64,000 nt of DNA from Panulirus ornatus (Eukaryota; Arthropoda; Malacostraca; Decapoda; Palinuridae), in contig NC_092276.1 of the NCBI RefSeq assembly GCF_036320965.1, positions 12,012,683 through 12,076,682 on the forward strand. The letters are read 5' to 3'. The notes beneath the pieces are model-generated. The model saw nothing but the letters and a program-made list of their open reading frames with translations, was not told the DNA's origin and ran no database searches. Shown here piece by piece: positions 54,910 through 64,000 of this stretch; the stretch's first letter is position 1, and each line of letters begins with the position of its first letter. Both the position numbers and the translations under genes were made by a program.

Positions 54910-57906
54910 ATGGGAAACAGAAGAAGGAGTCACGCGGGGAGTGCTCATCCTCCTCGAAGGCTCAGAGTGGGGTGCCTAAATGTGTGTGGATGTAACCAAG
55001 ATGTGAAAAAAGGAGAGATAGGTAGTATGTTTGAGGAAAGGAACTTGGATGTTTTGGCTCTGAGTGAAACGAAGCTCAAGGGTAAAGGGGAAGAGTGGTT
55101 TGGGAATGTCTGGGGAGTAAAGTCAGGGGTTAGTGAGAGGACAAGAGCAAGGGAAGGAGTAGCAATACTCCTGAAACAGGAGTTGTGGGAGTATGTGATA
55201 GAGTGTAAGAAAGTAAATTCTCGATTAATATGGGTAAAACTGAAAGTTGATGGAGAGAGGTGGGTGATTATTGGTGCATATGCACCTGGGCATGAGAAGA
55301 AAGATCAAGAGAGGCAAGTGTTTTGGGAGCAGCTGAATGAGTGTGTTAGTGGTTTTGATGCACGAGACCGGGTCATAGTGATGGGTGATTTGAATGCGAA
55401 GGTGAGTAATGTGGCAGTTGAGGGAATAATTGGTATACATGGGGTGTTCAGTGTTGTAAATGGAAATGGTGAAGAGCTTGTAGATTTATGTGCTGAAAAA
55501 GGACTGATGATTGGGAATACCTGGTTTAAAAAGCGAAATATACATAAGTATACTTATGTAAGTAGGAGAGATGGCCAGAGAGCGTTATTGGATTATGTGT
55601 TAATTGACAGGCGTGCGAAAGAGAGACTTTTGGATGTTAATGTGCTGAGAGGTGCAACTGGAGGGATATCTGATCATTATCTTGTGGAGGCTAAGATGAA
55701 GATTTGTATGGGTTTTCAGAAAAGAAGAGTGAATGTTGGGGTGAAGAGGGTGGTGAGAGTAAGTGAGCTTGAGAAGGAGACCTGTGTGAGGAAGTACCAG
55801 GAGAGACTGAGTACAGAATGGAAAAAGGTGAGAACAATGGAAGTAAGGGGAGTGGTGGAGGAATGGGATGTATTTAGGGAATCAGTGATGGATTGCGCAA
55901 AAGATGCTTGTGGCATGAGAAGAGTGGGAGGTGGGTTGATTATAAAGGGTAGTGAGTGGTGGGATGAAGAAGTAAGAGTATTAGTGAAAGAGAAGAGAGA
56001 GGCATTTGGACGATTTTTGCAGGGAAAAAATGCAATTGAGTGGGAGATGTATAAAAGAAAGAGACAGGAGGTCAAGAGAAAGGTGCAAGAGGTGAAAAAA
56101 AGGGCAAATGAGAGTTGGGGTGAGAGAGTATCATTAAATTTTAGGGAGAATAAAAAGATGTTCTGGAAGGAGGTAAATAAAGTGCGTAAGACAAGGGAGC
56201 AAATGGGAACTTCAGTGAAGGGCGCAAATGGGGAGGTGATAACAAGTAGTGGTGATGTGAGAAGGAGATGGAGTGAGTATTTTGAAGGTTTGTTGAATGT
56301 GTTTGATGATAGAGTGGCAGATATAGGGTGTTTTGGTCGAGGTGGTGTGCAAAGTGAGATGGTTAGGGAAAATGATTTGGTAAACAGAGAAGAGGTAGTG
56401 AAAGCTTTGCGGAAGATGAAAGCCGGCAAGGCAGCAGGTTTGGATGGTATTGCAGTGGAATTTATTAAAAAAGGGGGTGACTGTATTGTTGACTGGTTGG
56501 TAAGGTTATTTAATGTATGTATGACTCATGGTGAGGTGCCTGAGGATTGGCGGAATGCGTGCATAGTGCCATTGTACAAAGGCAAAGGGGATAAGAGTGA
56601 GTGCTCAAATTACAGAGGTATAAGTTTGTTGAGGATTCCTGGTAAATTATATGGGAGGGTATTCATTGAGAGGGTGAAGGCATGTACAGAGCATCAGATT
56701 GGGGAAGAGCAGTGTGGTTTCAGAAGTGGTAGAGGATGTGTGGATCAGGTGTTTGCTTTGAAGAATGTATGTGAGAAATACTTAGAAAAGCAAATGGATT
56801 TGTATGTAGCATTTATGGATCTGGAGAAGGCATATCATAGAGTTGATAGAGATGCTCTGTGGAAGGTATTAAGAATATATGGTGTGGGAGGCAAGTTGTT
56901 AGAAGCAGTGAAAAGTTTTTATCGAGGATGTAAGGCATGTGTACGTTTAGGAAGAGAGGAAAGTGATTGGTTCTCAGTGAATGTAGGTTTGCGGCAGGGG
57001 TGTGTGATGTCTCCATGGTTGTTTAATTTGTTTATGGATGGGGTTGTTAGGGAGGTAAATGCAAGAGTTTTGGAAAGAGGGGCAAGTATGAAGTCTGTTG
57101 GGGATGAGAGAGCTTGGGAAGTGAGTCAGTTGTTGTTCGCTGGTGATACAGCGCTGGTGGCTGATTCATGTGAGAAACTGAAGAAGCTGGTGACTGAGTT
57201 TGGTAAAGTGTGTGAAAGAAGAAAGTTAAGAGTAAATGTTAATAAGAGCAAGGTTATTAGGTACAGTAGGGTTGAGGGTCAAGTCAATTGGGAGGTGAGT
57301 TTGAATGGAGAAAAACTGGAGGAAGTGAAGTGTTTTAGATATCTGGGATTGGATCTGGCAGCGGATGGAACCATGGAAGCGGAAGTGGATCATAGGGTGG
57401 GGGAGGGGGCGAAAATTCTGGGGGCCTTGAAGAATGTGTGGAAGTCGAGAACATTATCTCGGAAAGCAAAAATGGGTATGTTTGAAGGAATAGTAGTTCC
57501 AACAATGTTGTATGGTTGCGAGGCGTGGGCTATGGATAGAGTTGTGCGCAAGAGGATGGATGTGCTGGAAATGAGATGTTTGAGGACAATGTGTGGTGTG
57601 AGGTGGTTTGATCGAGTGAGTAACGTAAGGGTAAGAGAGATGTGTGGAAATAAAAAGAGCGTGGTTGAGAGAGCAGAAGAGGGTGTTTTGAAGTGGTTTG
57701 GGCACATGGAGAGGATGAGTGAGGAAAGATTGACCAAGAGGATATATGTGTCGGAGGTGGAGGGAGCAAGGAGAAGAGGGAGACCAAATTGGAGGTGAAA
57801 AGATGGAGTGAAAAAGATTTTGTGTGATCGGGGCCTGAATATGCAGGAGGGTGAAAGGAGGGCAAGGAATACAGTGAATTGGAGCGATGTGGTATACCGG
57901 GGTTGA
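54910..57906 (+). pseudogene. RTE EN-RT ORF, full span, late stop and catalytic changes
   Basis: 999 codons from ATG to the normal TGA (57904-57906), with TGG changed to TGA at codon 963 (57796-57798), so the product would be 962 residues and lose the end of the C-terminal segment after GRPNWR. Endonuclease: LSETK (Glu53), GDLN (Asp160, Asn162), DYVLID (228-233), SDH (254-256). Linker 265-500 is basic. [10 protein letters not shown] (567-574), CGFRSGRG (602-609), motif A MDLEKAYH (636-643), [11 protein letters not shown] (693-703), catalytic box FAGD (743-746). In other copies the last reads FADD, so an active-site Asp is Gly745 here, and Asp643 is His. Endonuclease looks intact; RT should be inactive. 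Expected function in an intact copy: target-primed reverse transcription. Confidence 0.92.
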
Positions 57907-58059
57907 CGTGCTGTCAGTGGATTGAATCAAGGCATGTAAAGCGTCTGGGGTAGACCATGGAAAGCTGTGTAGGTATGTATATTTGCGTGTGTGGACGTAT
58001 GTATATACATGTGTATGGGGGTGGGTTGGGCCATTTCTTTCGTCTGTTTTCTTGCGCTA

Positions 58060-58074
58060 CCTCGCAAACGCGGG
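58060..58074 (+). other. 3'-terminal hairpin of LINE copy 19
   Basis: CCTCGCAAACGCGGG can fold as CC-(T)-CGC / GCG-GG with loop AAAC. The same fold is possible in nearly all LINE and SE 3' ends of the window although the loop varies (TAAC, AAAC, TGAC, TATC, TACC). A likely role is recognition by the RT, by analogy with LINEs whose RT needs a 3' stem-loop. Confidence 0.5.
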
Positions 58075-58095
58075 TGACAGCGACAAAGTATAAAA

Positions 58096-60704
<2,609 letters not shown>

Positions 60705-60745
<41 letters not shown>
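60705..60745. repeat. (TA)n microsatellite
   Basis: Centre of an inverted SE pair. Confidence 0.95.
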
Positions 60746-61211
<466 letters not shown>

Positions 61212-62470
61212 ATGCAGTCTGTTGTGGATGAGAGAGCTTGGGAAGTGAGCCAGTTGTTGTTCGCTGATGATACAGCGCTGGTGGCTGATTCATGTGAGAA
61301 ACTGCAGAAGCTGGTGACAGTTTGGTAAAGTGTGTGAAAGAAGAAAGTTAAGAGTAAATGTGAATAAGAGCAAGTTTATTAGGTACAGTAGGGTTGAGGG
61401 TCGAGTCAATTGGGAGGTAAGTTTGAATGAAGAAAAGCTGAAGGAAGTGAAGTGTTTTAGATATCTGGGAGTGGATCTGGCAGCGGATGGAACCATGGAA
61501 GCGGAAGTGAATCATAGGGTGGGGGAGGGGACGAAAATTCTGGGAGCCTTGAAGAATGTTTGGAAGTCGTGAACATTATCTCGGAAAGAAAAAATGGGTA
61601 TGTTTGAAGGAATAGTGTTTCCAACAATGTTGTATGGTTACGAGGCGTGGGCTATGGATAGAGTTGTGCGCAGGAGGGTGCAGGAGGATGGATGTGCTGG
61701 AAATGAGATGTTTGAGGACAATATGTGGTGTGAGGTGGTTTGATCGAGTAAGTAATGTAAGGGTGAGAGAGATGTGTGGAAATAAAAAGAGTATGGTTGA
61801 GTGAGCAGAAGAGGGTGTTTTGTCATGGTTTGGTCACATGGAGAGAATGAGTGAGGAAAGGTTGACCAAGAGGATATATGTGTCAGAGGTTGAGTGAACG
61901 AGGAGAAGTGGGAGACCAAATTGTAGGTGGAAAGATGGAGTGAAAAAGATTTTGAGTGATCGGGTCCTGAACATGCAGGAGGGTGAAAGGTGTGCAAGGA
62001 ATAGAGTGAATTGGAACGATGTGGTATACCGGGGTCGACGTGCTGTCAATGGATTGAACCAGGGCATGTGAAGCGTCTGGGGTAAACCATGGAAAGTTGT
62101 GTGGGGCCTGGATCTGGAAAGGAAGCTCTGGTTTCGGTGCATTATTACATGACAGCTAGAGACTGAGTGTGAACGAATGGGGCCTTGGTGTTTTTCCTAG
62201 CGCTACATCGCACACATGAGGGGGGAGGGGGTTGTTATTCCATGTGTGGCGTTGTGGCGATGGGAACAAATAAAGGCAGACAGTATGAATTATGTACATG
62301 TGTATATATGTATATGTCTGTGTGTGTATATATATGTGTACATTGAGATGTATAGGTATGTATATTGTGCGTGTTTGGACATGTATGTATATACATGTGT
62401 TGGTGGGCGGTTTGGGCCGTTCTTTCGTCTGTTTCCTTGCGCTACCTCGCTAACGCGGGAGACAGCGACC
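61212..62470 (+). mobile_element. RTE-family LINE copy 21, old subfamily, 3' half
   Basis: 5' truncation at TATGCAGTCTG next to (TA)n. RT box [25 protein letters not shown]-terminus with frameshifts near 61320, 61575, 61680 and a stop near 61801. CGA is retained after YRG (RRAVNGLNQGM). Long 3' UTR with the internal CCTAGCGCTACATCGC motif and terminal hairpin CCTCGCTAACGCGGG. No A tail: it joins minus-strand copy 22 at GCGACCAAAC. Confidence 0.9.
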
Positions 62471-63228
62471 AAACACAGTCACCATTTTCTGCAATTTCTC
62501 ACCCGAATCAACAACCAGCGTTGGATCATCAACGATCAACAACTGACTCACTTCCCAAGCACTTTCATCCACAACAATCTCCATACTTGCTCCCCTCTCC
62601 AAAACTCTTGCATTTACCTCCCTAACCAACCACCCCGTCCTTAAACAAATTAAACAACCTTGGAGACATCACGCACCTTTGCCGCAAACCGACATTCACT
62701 GGGAACCAATCACTTTCCTCTCTTCCTACTCGTACATATGCCTTACTCTTAAAACCTTCCACAAAGCATCTCTATCAACTCTGTCATATGCCTTCTCCAG
62801 GTCCATAAGTGCTACATAGAAATCCATCTGTTTTTCTAAGTATTTCTCGCATACATTCTTCAAAGCAAACACCTGATCCACGCATCCTCTACCAATTCTG
62901 AAACCACATTGCTCTTCCTCAATCTGATGCTCTGTACATGCCTTTACCCTCTCAATCAATACCCTACCAAGTCATATACTAGGAATACTCAACAAACTTA
63001 TGCCTCTGCAATTTGAACACTCACCTTTATCCCCTTTATCAATATACAATGGCATTATGCATGCATTCCGCCAATCCTCAGGCATTTCCCCATGATCCAT
63101 ACATACATTGAGTATCCCTACCAATCAGTCACAAGATATTCATCTACTTTTTTAATAAATTCCACTGCAATACCATCCAAACCCGTCGCCTTGCCGGCTT
63201 TCATCTTCTGCAAAGCTTTCACTACCCG
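62471..63228 (-). mobile_element. RTE-family LINE copy 22, internal RT fragment
   Basis: Spans from the KLVTEFGKV region back to VVKALQKMKAGKATGLDG. The Asp-Asp box is damaged (GATGATCCAACG in place of GATGATACAGCG). Open piece 62959-62726 has [20 protein letters not shown] and [14 protein letters not shown]. Both element ends are missing. Confidence 0.87.
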
Positions 63229-63477
63229 ATTGCCTCTTTTCGCATCAGCGAGGTAGTGCCAGGAAAGAGACGTAAAACAACTCATTAACTCATATACACA
63301 CATATACACATAAACTCCCATACGTACATATACATAGATATGCATATCAGCATATACACATAGGTATACACATGCACAGATATGTACATATTCATATTTT
63401 CATACTTGCTTGCCTTCATACATTCAGGGCTCCACCTCGCCCCACAAGAAAAAGCATTGCTACCCCCCCCCCCTCCC

Positions 63478-63510
<33 letters not shown>

Positions 63511-64000
63511 CAGCGAAGTAAAGCCAGGAAAACAGACAAAGAAGGCCACGTTCGTTACCAATCAGTCTCTAGCTGTCATATGTAATGCATCGAAACCACA
63601 ACACTCTATCCACATTCAGGTCCAACAGACTTTTCCGTGGTTTACTTCAGACATTTCACATTTCCTAGTATACCACATCTTTCCAATTACTCTATTCCTT
63701 GCATGTATCTCACCCTTTTGTACTGTTCCCTCCACATTGGCACATATATCTTTTCTGTCAATCTCTTCTCACTTATTCTCTCCATATATCCAAACCATTT
63801 TAACACAATTTCTTCTGCTCCCTCTACCACACTTTTTCTATTACCCCACATCTCTTTTATCCTTTCATTTACAACATATCCACCCTCCTCCGTACGATCG
63901 TATTTTTAAAGACCATACCTCGCAGCCATACAATGTTGCTGGAACTTCAAACATACTATTTTTTGCTCTCCGGGATAACGTATTCTCTTTCCACACATTT
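63229..64000 (-). mobile_element. RTE-family LINE copy 23, old, runs off the window
   Basis: Starts with a degraded hairpin (CAGCGAGGTAGTGCCAGGAAA), then the long 3' UTR including a (CA)n of about 30 bp at 63479-63508 and the internal terminal-like motif near 63511-63530, then decayed C-terminal coding sequence. It continues past position 64000. Confidence 0.82.

Overview
The window looks like intergenic or heterochromatin-like DNA from an arthropod, most plausibly a decapod crustacean. This is an inference from the very high density of (TA)n, (GT)n, (CT)n and (GA)n microsatellites, the swarm of RTE-clade LINE copies, and the older CR1-like and Jockey-like relics. I see no intact host gene, tRNA, rRNA, CRISPR array or bacterial-type operon. 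About three quarters of the sequence is one LINE family, its short non-autonomous partner, and (TA)n arrays.

The LINE (called the RTE family here; copies numbered 1-23 from left to right) is about 3.3-3.5 kb. It has a leader of about 120 nt beginning TCCCTGGGGATA, one ORF of about 998 codons, and a 3' UTR ending in a small GC hairpin followed by A and TA repeats. The ORF holds an apurinic-like endonuclease (ETK, GDLN and SDH motifs), a reverse transcriptase (FADD box) and a C-terminal GRPNWRWKD segment. The copies nearest to intact are copy 4 (9799-13077, minus; one internal stop codon) and copy 19 (54788-58111, plus; one late stop codon, plus changed residues in the RT catalytic boxes). All other copies are 5'-truncated, 3'-truncated, rearranged or frameshifted, so no copy in the window appears competent by itself.

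The short element (called SE here, about 240 bp, 12 copies) has the same 5' leader as the LINE, an unrelated middle, and a 3' end matching the LINE terminal hairpin. It looks like a non-autonomous derivative mobilised by the LINE. From 30 kb onwards all eight copies occur as four inverted pairs around (TA)n.

Layout: 1-8.7 kb, two plus-strand LINE copies in a repeated block of about 4.5 kb, the left version being indel-rich; 8.8-19.3 kb, minus-strand copies including a twin-priming-like inverted copy and copy 4, broken at 13.1-13.8 kb by a Jockey-like relic; 19.3-25.8 kb, a LINE-poor island with microsatellites, a CR1-like relic and small unassigned ORFs; 25.9-36.2 kb, copies 8-11 and four SEs; 36.4-38.3 kb, low-repeat sequence; 38.3-51.2 kb, plus-strand copies 12-15 with a (TA)n array of about 1.17 kb; 51.2-54.5 kb, minus-strand old copies joined end to end; 54.8-62.5 kb, plus-strand copies 19-21; 62.5-64 kb, old minus-strand copies.

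Two subfamilies are visible. Older copies (1, 2, 6, 14, 15, 17, 18, 21) have a long 3' UTR and an ORF reading on through CGA. Younger copies (4, 5, 7-11, 13, 19, 20) have TGA at that position and have lost about 250 nt of 3' UTR. Copy and subfamily assignments were made by eye, without alignment software.
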